Below are positions 15,502-25,128 of a stretch of DNA of 64,000 nt, piece after piece. The DNA lies in contig CADCGK010000001.1 in NCBI GenBank assembly GCA_902800965.1, positions 62,001-126,000 on the forward strand. Reading direction: 5' to 3'. The stretch's first letter is position 1, and the number at the start of each line of letters is the position of its first letter. Below the pieces are notes generated by a model. The model worked only from the letters and a program-made list of their open reading frames with translations. It was not told where the DNA came from and did not search any database. Origin of the DNA: an uncultured Bacteroidia bacterium. GTDB taxonomy: Bacteria; Bacteroidota; Bacteroidia; Bacteroidales; F082. A program made the position numbers and the translations under genes.

Positions 15502-16737
15502 ATGCGAAAGGACAATCTTCATAAAAGTTTCTGGTTTTATTTTGGCCGGGTGATGGCAGGCATTGGGATTGCTTTGTTGTTGCCTATTCTATACGTCTAT
15601 CTCTCGGTGCCCACCTATAGCTTTAAAGAACCCAGACCCTTCAGGGGCGAATATCTCTACAATCCTTATCAGGACATGAATCCCGACCAGTGGAAGAAGT
15701 ACCATTTTCATTGCCACTCGCGGAGGTATTTCGGACTGACCAATGGCAGAAAAAGCGCTGAAACCGCCATTGACAGCGTATATCGAGCCTTAGGCTACGA
15801 CCATTATGGCATCTCGGACTACATGGGTATCAACGACCATGGTTCTGAGAGAGAAGGCTATATACCTGCCTACGAACATGGCTATGGCTTTATCCACAAG
15901 ACACATCAAATCTGCATCGGAGCAGCGTCAGTATATTGGCCTGACTTCCCCTTCATGCAGAACATCAACATGAAGCAACACATGATCAACAAGCTGGGAG
16001 AACGGTGCCGTTTCGTCATGCCAGCCCATGCCTCGTTTACCAAAGGCTATCAGGTAAGCGACATGATGTTTTTGAGCAATTACCGCCTTCTCGAAGTGGT
16101 CAACCCCTACGGAAACGCCTTTGAACATTGGGACAAAGCACTTTCCAATGGTCACCGCGTATATGCCATGGGCAACGACGATACGCACGACATCACCAAA
16201 GTCAACGAAGTGTGTCGCAACCTGACCATGATCAACACACCAGATCTTGATCCAGAACATGTGTATGAAGCTTTGGACAAAGGCCTATGCTACGCCGTGG
16301 AGTTTGACAACTTCTTCCACTATCCCATGACCCTCGACGAAAAAATCCAGCAAGTCAAGGCATTGCCCTATCTAACCCGTGCCCAACTGGTCGGTGACAC
16401 CCTTTTCATTGAAACCTCCGCTGACAAGATGAAAGAAGTAAAATTCATCGGACAAGACGGAAAAGTGCTGAAAGCCGAGGAGAAAACCGCCACGGCATTT
16501 TACATCATCCAACCCGAAGACACGTATGTCAGAACGGAGATCAACATCAACGGACTGCAACATTTCTATCTAAATCCGGTCACAAGACACCCAACGTCCT
16601 CGCCAGTTGACCAACGACTTGATTATGTCAACAAGGCACAGACCTATTTGTATTGGTTCGTTTACATCGTCGCTTTTGCGGCAATCGTCTGGTATCTCTT
16701 CAAAAAAGCCAAAGAGAAGAAAGAACAGCACAAGTGA
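15502..16737 (+). CDS. Membrane-anchored PHP-domain metal-dependent hydrolase
   Basis: The ATG at 15502 is preferred to a TTG one codon earlier. A transmembrane segment (about residues 15-34) leads to a PHP-type metal site: HFHCHS, GISDYMGIND, MPAHASF and GNDDTHD give the histidine and aspartate ligands in the expected order. A second hydrophobic segment near the C-terminus (YLYWFVYIVAFAAIVWYLF) is followed by a basic tail. PHP enzymes hydrolyse phosphoesters; the substrate here is unknown and would be outside the membrane. The next gene, a glycosyltransferase, starts within its stop codon, so a role in surface polymer or lipid-linked phosphosugar metabolism is plausible but inferred. Confidence 0.65.
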   Translation: MRKDNLHKSFWFYFGRVMAGIGIALLLPILYVYLSVPTYSFKEPRPFRGEYLYNPYQDMNPDQWKKYHFHCHSRRYFGLTNGRKSAETAIDSVYRALGYDHYGISDYMGINDHGSEREGYIPAYEHGYGFIHKTHQICIGAASVYWPDFPFMQNINMKQHMINKLGERCRFVMPAHASFTKGYQVSDMMFLSNYRLLEVVNPYGNAFEHWDKALSNGHRVYAMGNDDTHDITKVNEVCRNLTMINTPDLDPEHVYEALDKGLCYAVEFDNFFHYPMTLDEKIQQVKALPYLTRAQLVGDTLFIETSADKMKEVKFIGQDGKVLKAEEKTATAFYIIQPEDTYVRTEININGLQHFYLNPVTRHPTSSPVDQRLDYVNKAQTYLYWFVYIVAFAAIVWYLFKKAKEKKEQHK

Positions 16738-18341
16738 AAGAAAAAAAACAAAATATCAACAAGGCATTAATTTGCCTCTTGGTCATCAGTGCGGTTGTAA
16801 GAATCGTCTTGGCCAGTTGGATCGAGTTAGGCACCGACGAGGCTTACTATTGGACTTTCGCCAAATACCCCGATTGGAGTCACTTCGACCATCCTGGCAT
16901 GGTCGGCTGGATGATTCAACTTTTCACCTTAAACCTGCTGTACGACAGCGAACTCTTCATGCGTCTTGCTTCGGTGATCTTCATGACGCTCAACACATGG
17001 ATCATGTTCCGCATCGGCAAAGAGATCAAAGACGATCAAACTGGTTTTTATGCAGCTTTGTTCTACACAGGATCGATCTATGCTTTTGTCATCACAGGTA
17101 TCTTCATTCTCCCCGACACCCCTCTCTGCCTTTTCTGTCTGTTAGCCTTCTGGTTATTCATCAGATATCTGCGAGGAAAGAGCAGTTGGAACTTACTCGG
17201 CACCGGACTGTTCATCGGCCTTGCCATCCTTTCTAAATACACCGGAATCTTTCTATGGATTGGATTCCTGCTTTACCTCCTGTGTTTCGACAGAAAACAC
17301 TTTAGGAATCCCGTTCTCTATCTCTCGATCATTGTAACGGCAGCATGCTGCATCCCTATCCTTTATTGGAACCTCCAATATGACTTCATCAGCTTCCGAT
17401 TTCACGGCGACAGGGTAAGTCTGTTTGACAAGCCCAACTTCCTCAGTTTCTTCAGGGAGTTGTCTGGAGAATTTTTCTATAACAACCCAATGAACTTCGC
17501 CATCGCAATCCTGGCCGTCATCGCCGCCTTCCGCAAAAAGATCCAGATGGACAAGCAGATGAAACGTTTGTTTTTGTTTACAGCACTGCCCTTGATTGGT
17601 TTATTCTTACTATTCTCTCTAAACCGGGAGACCCTACCCCACTGGTCAGCACCTGGTTTTGTACTGCTTATCCCTCTCATGGCATGTTGGATTACCGGTT
17701 GCAGCAAAAGACGTATTCGCACCATCCTTGGCGTCTCCATAGCCTTCTTGATACTGACCCTTACGGTGGGAGTGCTTGAAATCAAGACGGGGTTCGTGCC
17801 ATTGGACACCAACACTGAGCCGACACACATCGGACGTTCCGACGTGACTCTAGACATGTATGGATGGAAACAAGCCTGCGTCAAGTTTAAAGAGATCCGA
17901 GACAAAGCCATCGCAGATGGCGAGATGCCAGAAAACGCTGGTATTATTGGCCATAACTGGTTCCCAACAGCCAGCATACATTATTACATCGCACGTCCTT
18001 TGGGCATGATAGTCAAAGGATACGGACATTTTGAAAAAATACACAAATACCAATGGATCAACGAGATAGAAGGCGGCTTTACCAAAGGAGAAGATTACTG
18101 GTACATAGCTGATAGCCACTACTTTATTGACCCAGACGAAGTGTATGCCTACACCAATTTCAAAGAAATATGCATTGCCGACACCATTCCCATCGAGCGC
18201 AATGGCAAGACCGTTCGAAACCTTTTCGTTTACGAATGCAAGTCGCTCGTTTATGGTCCACTCACGCTTGAAAAGGTATTAGCCAACAATAAAGAAAAAA
18301 GAGAATCATACAAACATACAAAACCATGGAAAAGCTATTAG
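16734..18341 (+). CDS. GT39-type (PMT/ArnT-like) glycosyltransferase
   Basis: The start is a GTG at 16734 that overlaps the preceding TGA as GTGA. The 535-residue protein has many hydrophobic segments. The first external loop has the hallmark GTDEAYYWTFAKYPDWSHFDHPGMVGWMI, with the catalytic acidic residue in TDEAYYW, as in dolichol- or polyprenyl-phosphate-dependent GT39 enzymes. It probably moves a sugar from a lipid carrier to an exported molecule. It overlaps the next gene, pepT, by 16 bases, so the three genes form an operon. Confidence 0.75.
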   Translation: MKEKKQNINKALICLLVISAVVRIVLASWIELGTDEAYYWTFAKYPDWSHFDHPGMVGWMIQLFTLNLLYDSELFMRLASVIFMTLNTWIMFRIGKEIKDDQTGFYAALFYTGSIYAFVITGIFILPDTPLCLFCLLAFWLFIRYLRGKSSWNLLGTGLFIGLAILSKYTGIFLWIGFLLYLLCFDRKHFRNPVLYLSIIVTAACCIPILYWNLQYDFISFRFHGDRVSLFDKPNFLSFFRELSGEFFYNNPMNFAIAILAVIAAFRKKIQMDKQMKRLFLFTALPLIGLFLLFSLNRETLPHWSAPGFVLLIPLMACWITGCSKRRIRTILGVSIAFLILTLTVGVLEIKTGFVPLDTNTEPTHIGRSDVTLDMYGWKQACVKFKEIRDKAIADGEMPENAGIIGHNWFPTASIHYYIARPLGMIVKGYGHFEKIHKYQWINEIEGGFTKGEDYWYIADSHYFIDPDEVYAYTNFKEICIADTIPIERNGKTVRNLFVYECKSLVYGPLTLEKVLANNKEKRESYKHTKPWKSY

Positions 18342-19543
18342 ACAAATTCTTGAGATACGTCGCCGTAGAGACGACCTCAGATGAAGAATCAGAAACCCAA
18401 CCCAGTGCAGCCAAAGAGCTTGACCTGCTACGCATGCTACGCGACGAGCTTCAGAAGATGGGCATCAAAGCCGAATTAGACGAATACGGCTACGTGATGG
18501 CCACCATCCCTGCAAACACCCGCAAAAAGATCCCAACCATCGGCTTCATAGCCCATGTCGATACCGCCCCAGACGCCTCAGGCAAAGGCATCAAGCCACA
18601 GATCATACCCAACTGGGATGGCAAGGACATCGTCCTGAACAAAAAGAAAAACATCGTGCTGCGCACATCAGAGTTCCCTGAGATGCTGCAATACAAAGGC
18701 CAGACCATGATCACCACCGACGGCACCACCCTGTTGGGCGCCGACGACAAGGCGGGCGTGGCCGAGATCATGTATGCCGCACAATACATGATGGAACACC
18801 CTGAATTCAAGCACGGCGAGATCAAGATAGGCTTCACTCCCGATGAGGAAATTGGCCGCGGTGTCGTCAAATTCGACGTCAAGAAGTTCGGTGCCCAATA
18901 CGCCTACACCATGGACGGTGGCGAGATCGGCGAGCTGGAATACGAGAACTTCAACGCCGCTGGTGCCAAGATCCACATCCAAGGCAGCAATATCCATCCC
19001 GGCTATGGAAAGGATAAAATGGTGAATTCCATGCTTATTGCAATGGAACTCGATGCCATGTTGCCTGAAGAGCAACGTCCTCGTTACACCCAAGGTTACG
19101 AAGGCTTCTTCCACCTTACCGCCATCAACGGCACCGTAGAAGAGACCACGATGAACTACATCATCCGCGACCACGACCGTGCCAAGTTCGAGGAAAAGAA
19201 GGCCTTGATGACCTCCATCGTGAAATTCCTAAACCAGAAATACGGCAAGGTCGTCAAACTGGAACTCAAGCATCAGTATTATAACATGCGTCAGGAGGTA
19301 GAGCCCCACTTCTTCATCGTGGAGAGAGCCATCAAGGCCATGGAGATGGCTGGCGTGAAGCCCAAGGTACAACCTATCCGCGGCGGTACCGATGGTGCCA
19401 ACCTCTCGTTCATGGGTTTGCCCTGCCCCAACATCTTCGCCGGCGGGCATAACTTCCACGGAAAGCTAGAATATGTGCCGCTTGAGAGCATGGAGAAAGC
19501 CGCTGAGGTAATTCTCAACATCATCAAATTGTTCACGGAATGA
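18326..19543 (+). CDS. pepT: Peptidase T (tripeptidase)
   Basis: The 405-residue product aligns through its length with PepT, a zinc aminotripeptidase of the M20B family. IGFIAHVDTAPDASG has the first zinc histidine and aspartate, TTDGTTLLGADDKAG the bridging aspartate, GFTPDEEIGRG the catalytic glutamate pair, and YTMDGGEIGELEYENFNAA the next ligand. PIRGGTDGANLSFMGLPCPNIFAGGHNFHGKLEYVPLESM closes the site. It cleaves the N-terminal residue from tripeptides in the cytoplasm. A terminator follows its stop directly. Confidence 0.95.
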   Translation: MEKLLDKFLRYVAVETTSDEESETQPSAAKELDLLRMLRDELQKMGIKAELDEYGYVMATIPANTRKKIPTIGFIAHVDTAPDASGKGIKPQIIPNWDGKDIVLNKKKNIVLRTSEFPEMLQYKGQTMITTDGTTLLGADDKAGVAEIMYAAQYMMEHPEFKHGEIKIGFTPDEEIGRGVVKFDVKKFGAQYAYTMDGGEIGELEYENFNAAGAKIHIQGSNIHPGYGKDKMVNSMLIAMELDAMLPEEQRPRYTQGYEGFFHLTAINGTVEETTMNYIIRDHDRAKFEEKKALMTSIVKFLNQKYGKVVKLELKHQYYNMRQEVEPHFFIVERAIKAMEMAGVKPKVQPIRGGTDGANLSFMGLPCPNIFAGGHNFHGKLEYVPLESMEKAAEVILNIIKLFTE

Positions 19544-19570
19544 AAAAAGGCCTCAATCGAGGCCTTTTTT
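19543..19570. terminator. Bidirectional terminator between pepT and secA
   Basis: A perfect 12-bp stem, AAAAAAGGCCTC with GAGGCCTTTTTT, surrounds a 4-base loop. It serves the convergent pepT and secA genes. Confidence 0.9.
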
Positions 19571-22500
19571 CATTCTGTGGCGCCTTCCAGCTTGCCGTGA
19601 CAGTTCTTGTATTTCTTTCCTGAACCACACGGGCAGGGGTCATTACGCCCCACCTTCTTTTCCACACGAATCGGCTGGGTAATCTCACGCTGCTGAGTGT
19701 TGCTGTGAGCCTGTGAGAGCAGGTCGTTGCGCTGCTCCTTGATCTTGGAACGGTCGATGCCGCGGGCACGGTGCTCACGGACATTGTCGGCATCCTGAAC
19801 AGGAATGTCGGCACGCATCAGGAAGGAAATAACCTCCTCGTTGATCTTCTCGATCATGGCGCTGAACAAGTTGAACGACTCGAGCTTGTAAATCACCAAC
19901 GGGTCTTTCTGCTCATAGGTGGCATTCTGAACCGACTCCTTCAAATCGTCAAGTTCACGGAGATGTTCTTTCCAAGCATCGTCAATGAGGCCCAAAGTGA
20001 TGCTCTTCTCGATGCACAGACTCACCTCACGGGCACCATTCTCCACCGCTTTCTTGAGGTTGACAATGACGTTCATGCCGTGCTTGCCGTCGGTGATCGG
20101 GATGGCGATGTTCTCGAAATGGGTCTCGCGTTCATACACGTTCTTGATGACCGGCATGGTCTTCTCACCGATGATGCGCGACTTCTCACGATAGTGCTCC
20201 AAGGCAGAGTCGAAGATCTTTTGAGCCAGATCATCGGTCCTGCCGCGATCGAATTCTTCTTCATCAAACGGCACATCGATACCCATCTTGGAGAGCAAAT
20301 CCATCTTTAGGCCTTCGTAGTCCTTGACATCGCGGGCATCGAGCAGAATCTTCTCACCGAGGTCATACATCATGTTGTTGATGTCGATGGAGAGACGTTC
20401 ACCAAAGAGGGCATGGTGGCGTTTGCTGTAGATCACGGTTCGCTGTGAGTTCATCACGTCGTCGTACTCGAGCAAGTGCTTACGTACGCCGAAGTGGTTC
20501 TCTTCGACCTTCTTTTGTGCTTTCTCGATCTGCTTGGTGATCATCGGATGCTGAATCACTTCGCCTTCCTTCAGGCCGAGACGGTCCATGAGCGGTGCGA
20601 TACGCTCGGAACCGAACATACGCATCAAGTCGTCTTCAAGGGAGACGTAGAACTGGGAGCTACCAGGGTCGCCTTGACGACCGGAACGACCTCTCAGCTG
20701 TCTATCGACACGACGGCTCTCGTGACGCTCGGTGCCGATGATGGCAAGACCACCAGCTTCCTTGACGCCGGGTCCCAACTTGATATCGGTACCACGGCCT
20801 GCCATGTTGGTGGCGATGGTCACAGTGCCTGCCTGACCGGCTTCACGGACGATCTGTGCTTCCTTGAAGTGCAACTTGGCGTTCAACACATTATGCGGGA
20901 TGCCCTTACGGGTCAGCATGCGGCTCAGCAACTCGGAGATCTCCACCGAGGTGGTACCCACCAGCACAGGACGGCCTTCTTTGACCAACTGTTGGATCTC
21001 GTCGATGACGGCGTTGTATTTCTCACGCTTGGTCTTGTAGATCATATCCTCTTGGTCGATACGGGCGATCGGCTTGTTGGTCGGGATGACCACCACATCG
21101 AGTTTGTAGATATCCCAGAATTCACCTGCTTCCGTCTCAGCGGTACCAGTCATACCGGCCAGCTTGTGGTACATACGGAAGTAGTTCTGCAAGGTGATGG
21201 TGGCGTAGGTCTGGGTGGCGGCTTCCACCTTCACGTTTTCCTTGGCTTCCACGGCCTGGTGGAGACCATCGCTCCAACGGCGGCCTTCCATCACACGACC
21301 TGTCTGTTCATCCACGATCTTGACTTTGTTGTCCTGGATGATATAGTCCTTGTCCTTCTCAAAGAGGGTGTAAGCCTTCAACAGTTGGCGCACGGTGTGC
21401 AGACGCTCCGACTTCTCTGAGAAGTTACGCATCAGCTCAGCCTTTCGCAACACTTTCTCATCGTTGGAGAGATTCATGTGCTCCAACTCGGCTATCTCGG
21501 CACCCACATCGGGCATCACGAAGAAGTCGGGGTTGTTATAGGCGGCACAAAGGGCGTCGATACCTTTTTCGGTGAGATCGACGGTGTTGAGTTTCTCGTC
21601 AATGACAAAATACAAATCATCATCAATGAGATGCATATTCTCACCGCGGTTCTGCATGTAGAAGCCTTCCGTCTTTTGCAAGAGGGTCTTCATGCCTTCC
21701 TCGCTGAGGAACTTGATCAAAGCGTTGTTCTTGGGCAGACCGCGGTAGGCACGGAACAGCAAGTCAGCGCCATGTTTCTTTTCCTCTTCGGAAGAAGCAG
21801 GGTTGTTGAGAATCTGCTTAGCTTCAGCAAGGATGGTGGTAACCAGACGTTTTTGGTTGTCGTACAGACGAACGACATCGGGTTTTAATTGGTCGAACTC
21901 CTGAAGGTCGCCACGCGGAGTGGGACCACTGATGATCAAAGGTGTACGTGCATCGTCGATCAACACGGAGTCAACCTCGTCAACGATGGCATAGTGATGC
22001 TTGCGCTGCACCAGCTCTTCGGGATTACCTGTCATGTTGTCACGCAGGTAGTCGAAGCCGAATTCGTTGTTGGTGCCATAAGTAATGTCGCAGTTATAGG
22101 CGCGACGACGGGCGGCCGAATTGGGCTCGTGCTTGTCGATGCAATCCACGGTGAGGCCGAGGAACTCATACATGGCGCCCATCCACTCGGAGTCACGCTT
22201 GGCCAGGTAATCGTTGACGGTGACCACGTGGACGCCTTTGCCAGCAAGGGCATTCAGATACACCGGCAAGGTAGCCACGAGGGTCTTACCTTCACCAGTC
22301 GCCATCTCAGCGATCTTGCCTTGGTGCAGCACGATACCGCCGATGATTTGGCAGTCGTAGTGCACCATGTCCCAAGTCACCATGTTACCGCCAGCCATCC
22401 AAGAGTTCTTGAAGTATGCCTTGTCGCCTTCGATGGTAACGTGTTCGTATTTGGCCGCTAATTCGCGGTCGAGTTCGGTGGCTGTCACTTCCACGGTCTC

Positions 22501-22872
22501 ATGCTCGCAGAAGTATTTGGCAGCAGCCTTCACAACGGCAAAAGCCTGAGGCAGGATGTCATTCAACGCCTCCTCGATCTTATCCAGCTCACGTTTCTCG
22601 ATCTTATCGACTTCAGTATAGATCTTCTCCTTTTCATCGGGATCCATATCCGGATTCGCCTCGACGCGAGACTTCAGCTCCGCGATCTCAGCGACTTCGG
22701 CAGCAGTCTTGTTCTTGATGTATTCTTGGAATTCCACCGTCTTGTGACGGATGGCATCAATGTCTAATTTTACGATATCGTCGTATGCGGCAAGTGTCTT
22801 TTGGAGTATAGGTTGCAAAGCCTTGTTGTCGCGCGTAGCCTTGTCACCGAATAGTTTCTTTAGAAAACCCAT
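19570..22872 (-). CDS. secA: SecA, preprotein translocase ATPase
   Basis: The 1100-residue protein drives export through Sec[23 protein letters not shown] is the Walker A region and [20 protein letters not shown] the DEAD-type Walker [14 protein letters not shown] and [14 protein letters not shown] are in the second motor domain, and the helical wing follows. The C-terminus [18 protein letters not shown] is the SEC-C zinc motif that binds SecB or ribosomes. It is about 200 residues longer than enterobacterial SecA, as usual in Bacteroidota. Confidence 0.97.
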   Translation of the reverse strand: MGFLKKLFGDKATRDNKALQPILQKTLAAYDDIVKLDIDAIRHKTVEFQEYIKNKTAAEVAEIAELKSRVEANPDMDPDEKEKIYTEVDKIEKRELDKIEEALNDILPQAFAVVKAAAKYFCEHETVEVTATELDRELAAKYEHVTIEGDKAYFKNSWMAGGNMVTWDMVHYDCQIIGGIVLHQGKIAEMATGEGKTLVATLPVYLNALAGKGVHVVTVNDYLAKRDSEWMGAMYEFLGLTVDCIDKHEPNSAARRRAYNCDITYGTNNEFGFDYLRDNMTGNPEELVQRKHHYAIVDEVDSVLIDDARTPLIISGPTPRGDLQEFDQLKPDVVRLYDNQKRLVTTILAEAKQILNNPASSEEEKKHGADLLFRAYRGLPKNNALIKFLSEEGMKTLLQKTEGFYMQNRGENMHLIDDDLYFVIDEKLNTVDLTEKGIDALCAAYNNPDFFVMPDVGAEIAELEHMNLSNDEKVLRKAELMRNFSEKSERLHTVRQLLKAYTLFEKDKDYIIQDNKVKIVDEQTGRVMEGRRWSDGLHQAVEAKENVKVEAATQTYATITLQNYFRMYHKLAGMTGTAETEAGEFWDIYKLDVVVIPTNKPIARIDQEDMIYKTKREKYNAVIDEIQQLVKEGRPVLVGTTSVEISELLSRMLTRKGIPHNVLNAKLHFKEAQIVREAGQAGTVTIATNMAGRGTDIKLGPGVKEAGGLAIIGTERHESRRVDRQLRGRSGRQGDPGSSQFYVSLEDDLMRMFGSERIAPLMDRLGLKEGEVIQHPMITKQIEKAQKKVEENHFGVRKHLLEYDDVMNSQRTVIYSKRHHALFGERLSIDINNMMYDLGEKILLDARDVKDYEGLKMDLLSKMGIDVPFDEEEFDRGRTDDLAQKIFDSALEHYREKSRIIGEKTMPVIKNVYERETHFENIAIPITDGKHGMNVIVNLKKAVENGAREVSLCIEKSITLGLIDDAWKEHLRELDDLKESVQNATYEQKDPLVIYKLESFNLFSAMIEKINEEVISFLMRADIPVQDADNVREHRARGIDRSKIKEQRNDLLSQAHSNTQQREITQPIRVEKKVGRNDPCPCGSGKKYKNCHGKLEGATE

Positions 22873-22878
22873 TTTATT

Positions 22879-22920
22879 CAGTTTGCAGTTTGAAGTTGAT
22901 AGTTGTCAGTTAATAATTGA
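22879..22920. repeat. Heptamer-periodic tract (word near CAGTTTG)
   Basis: Six units in phase upstream of secA: CAGTTTG, CAGTTTG, AAGTTGA, TAGTTGT, CAGTTAA, TAATTGA. This tract lies in the secA 5' leader rather than at a gene end. Confidence 0.65.
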
Positions 22921-22945
22921 AATCTGCATTCAGGCAAAATTCGTG

Positions 22946-22953
22946 CAAAGGTA
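22946..22953 (-). promoter_or_regulatory. -7 box of secA
   Basis: TACCTTTG on the minus strand, about 74 bases before the secA ATG, with a TTTA near the -33 position. Confidence 0.5.
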
Positions 22954-22991
22954 GGGATTTTCCTTTAAATAATAAAATATGTGCCAAAAAG

Positions 22992-24200
22992 TCAGATGTA
23001 TTGTTGTCGCGAATCCGCCATGATCATCATCAAGCATGCGATAGTAACAGCTTGCAGCCGGAAAGTGAACCACCAATGCAAATAGCTATGGTTGGATAAG
23101 ATGAAATACCAAACGTATGGCATCAAAGCGATGATCAAAAACAAAATGGCTTTTTTATAATTGAAACTCCGGTATTTGACCAGTTTGAAAACAAGCATAA
23201 CTACGGCCACGATTCCGACAATCCACCAGTTGAGCATCTCGAGATTCATCGTGACGGCATCCCAACGAGTGAATTCATCAGCCTCCATGCGATATAGACT
23301 CACTTCGTAGGCGTCAACGAAGATGTTTTGGCCCAAGATAAGACTAGCCAATGCCCATTTTGTGACAAAAGTCAAGGCAAAACCGAGACCCCATAACAGA
23401 ATCAATTGAATGCACTCAACAAAACTATTTTTGAGTAAAAACCCTTCGTCAGGTTTCAATGAAAGCATGACGGCCAATGGAATACCCAACGTAAGCAACG
23501 GCGTAGTGAGCAAGTCGAAATAGCAAGTCAAAGAGCCAATAAGGAAAAACGACAAGCCAAAGCCTTTCGATTTATCTCGCTTGATCACCAATAGACTTCC
23601 TATGATGGTGATTACCAGCACAGGAAAGAACTGCATGGAGAACTGGGTTACAAAGCCGTATGTCAAGACAAAGCCCATGGACAAGGCAAGTGTTTTCAGC
23701 CATCCAGCTTGCTTATAATACACACAGGCTAACAACAACAGCAAAACAGAGCTGACCAACAGCAGAACAAAACGCAGGGTAGTATAATCCATCAGCAGAA
23801 ACAACACCCTATAGAGAAAAGAGCCCCCATGCCAATAGCGCGAATAGTGTTGTTCTTCCAATGTCTCACCTTTCACCCTCCTCACCAATAACCCTGGCTG
23901 GTCCCAATCGCGACCCTGCTCGCTGCTACGAATCATCTTCATGGCCGCCTTTACAGGATGCTTCCGATCAATGTTGTAGATCTGGTTCATCATCAAGGCA
24001 TCGGTAAAGTTGTCCAACCGGTATTGTTCCATGTCATTAAGGATCCTCGGATAGAGGCCTTCCGCTGCAATCACGGGTGCCGACTCGGCGATATGACGCT
24101 TGATAGCCTTGTCGGGCAACCAACTCGACAACACGCCGAAAACAAAATATGCGGCGATGAGTGATAGAAATACGATACTATATTTCGTTATGCTTCTCAT
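22992..24200 (-). CDS. Polytopic membrane protein of unknown function
   Basis: The ATG at 24200 (MRSITKYSIVFLSL) is preferred to an upstream TTG. The 402-residue product has a first transmembrane helix, a long external loop of about 100 residues containing LVRRVKGETLEEQHYSRYWHGG, and then about eight hydrophobic segments. This layout, one helix then an external loop then a bundle, resembles lipid-linked glycosyltransferases or O-antigen-type membrane enzymes, but no catalytic motif is recognised. Its start lies inside the end of the preceding GT2 gene, so it is probably co-translated with it. Confidence 0.55.
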   Translation of the reverse strand: MRSITKYSIVFLSLIAAYFVFGVLSSWLPDKAIKRHIAESAPVIAAEGLYPRILNDMEQYRLDNFTDALMMNQIYNIDRKHPVKAAMKMIRSSEQGRDWDQPGLLVRRVKGETLEEQHYSRYWHGGSFLYRVLFLLMDYTTLRFVLLLVSSVLLLLLACVYYKQAGWLKTLALSMGFVLTYGFVTQFSMQFFPVLVITIIGSLLVIKRDKSKGFGLSFFLIGSLTCYFDLLTTPLLTLGIPLAVMLSLKPDEGFLLKNSFVECIQLILLWGLGFALTFVTKWALASLILGQNIFVDAYEVSLYRMEADEFTRWDAVTMNLEMLNWWIVGIVAVVMLVFKLVKYRSFNYKKAILFLIIALMPYVWYFILSNHSYLHWWFTFRLQAVTIACLMMIMADSRQQYI

Positions 24201-25128
24201 TCTCAAAGGCAATCAAGCTGAGTTCGAAATTCTTTCTGTTGTTGCTCCCGATAGTATCGAGGCAAAGGCCCGTGAAGAAGGACAGCAGTCCTGCAATAGC
24301 TAAGAAACCAGCGGTAATCAAGGTGGGGAAACGTGGCACCAACCCGATCTTGAAATACTCGACCAGCACAGGAATGAAGAGAATCAACGAGATGGCGATC
24401 AGCACTGCTGCCAAGATGCCGAAGAACAGCAAAGGCCTGTAATTCTTGAACAAAGAGAAAATGATCCTCAATATCTTGAACCCATCACTGACGGTGTTGA
24501 GTTTTGATTCTCCTTCTTTTCTATCGCTGTATTCAATGGGCTTTTCCTCTATGACGAAACGTTTGTCCAAAGCATGGATGGTCATCTCGGTCTCAATCTC
24601 GAAGCCTTCCGACATGACAGGGAACAACTTAACAAACTTTCTGCTGAAGGCACGATAGCCCGTCATGATGTCATGGATGTTGACATGCCACAAACGATTG
24701 ATGAGCCCCCGCACCAACTTGTTACCCGAGTTATGGAGAGGCCGCTTGTTTTCCTTGAAATACGTTGTGGAAAGACGGTCACCGATGACCATGTCGGCAC
24801 CATTTTCCATGACTGGCTGTAGCAACGTCATGGCAGCTTCGGCGGGATAGGTGCCATCGCCATCGACCATGAGGTAGCAATCAGCATCGACCTCACGGAA
24901 CATGCGCCTCACCACGTTACCTTTGCCTTGACGGGTTTCTTTCCTTACCACAGCACCCGCTTCAGTTGCTATCTGAGCGGTATCATCGGTTGAATTGTTG
25001 TCATAGACATATACCGTTGCCTCTGGCAGCACTTTCTTAAAATCGGCCACCACCGCACCAATGGAGGGCGCCTCATTGAAGCACGGAATCAGCACGGCGA
25101 CACGTTGTTGCTGGATCGGATTTGTCAT
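24178..25128 (-). CDS. Family 2 glycosyltransferase, dolichyl-phosphate-mannose-synthase-like, with membrane tail
   Basis: The 316-residue protein starts with a GT-A domain: VAVLIPCFNEAPSIGAVV, YVYDNNSTDDTAQIA, GKGNVVRRMF, then MVDGDGTYP as the metal-binding DxD region, and DIMTGYRAFSRKFVK. Two hydrophobic segments follow at about 232-290. Such enzymes load a sugar onto a polyprenyl phosphate, which GT39-type proteins then use; several of those are encoded in this window. The ATG overlaps the preceding gene stop as TAATG. The actual sugar is not predictable. Confidence 0.8.
   Translation of the reverse strand: MTNPIQQQRVAVLIPCFNEAPSIGAVVADFKKVLPEATVYVYDNNSTDDTAQIATEAGAVVRKETRQGKGNVVRRMFREVDADCYLMVDGDGTYPAEAAMTLLQPVMENGADMVIGDRLSTTYFKENKRPLHNSGNKLVRGLINRLWHVNIHDIMTGYRAFSRKFVKLFPVMSEGFEIETEMTIHALDKRFVIEEKPIEYSDRKEGESKLNTVSDGFKILRIIFSLFKNYRPLLFFGILAAVLIAISLILFIPVLVEYFKIGLVPRFPTLITAGFLAIAGLLSFFTGLCLDTIGSNNRKNFELSLIAFENEKHNEI

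Noticed and set aside
20476..22461. Long plus-strand frames opposite secA
   Set aside because: They are antisense to a full-length, motif-complete SecA and have no family likeness.
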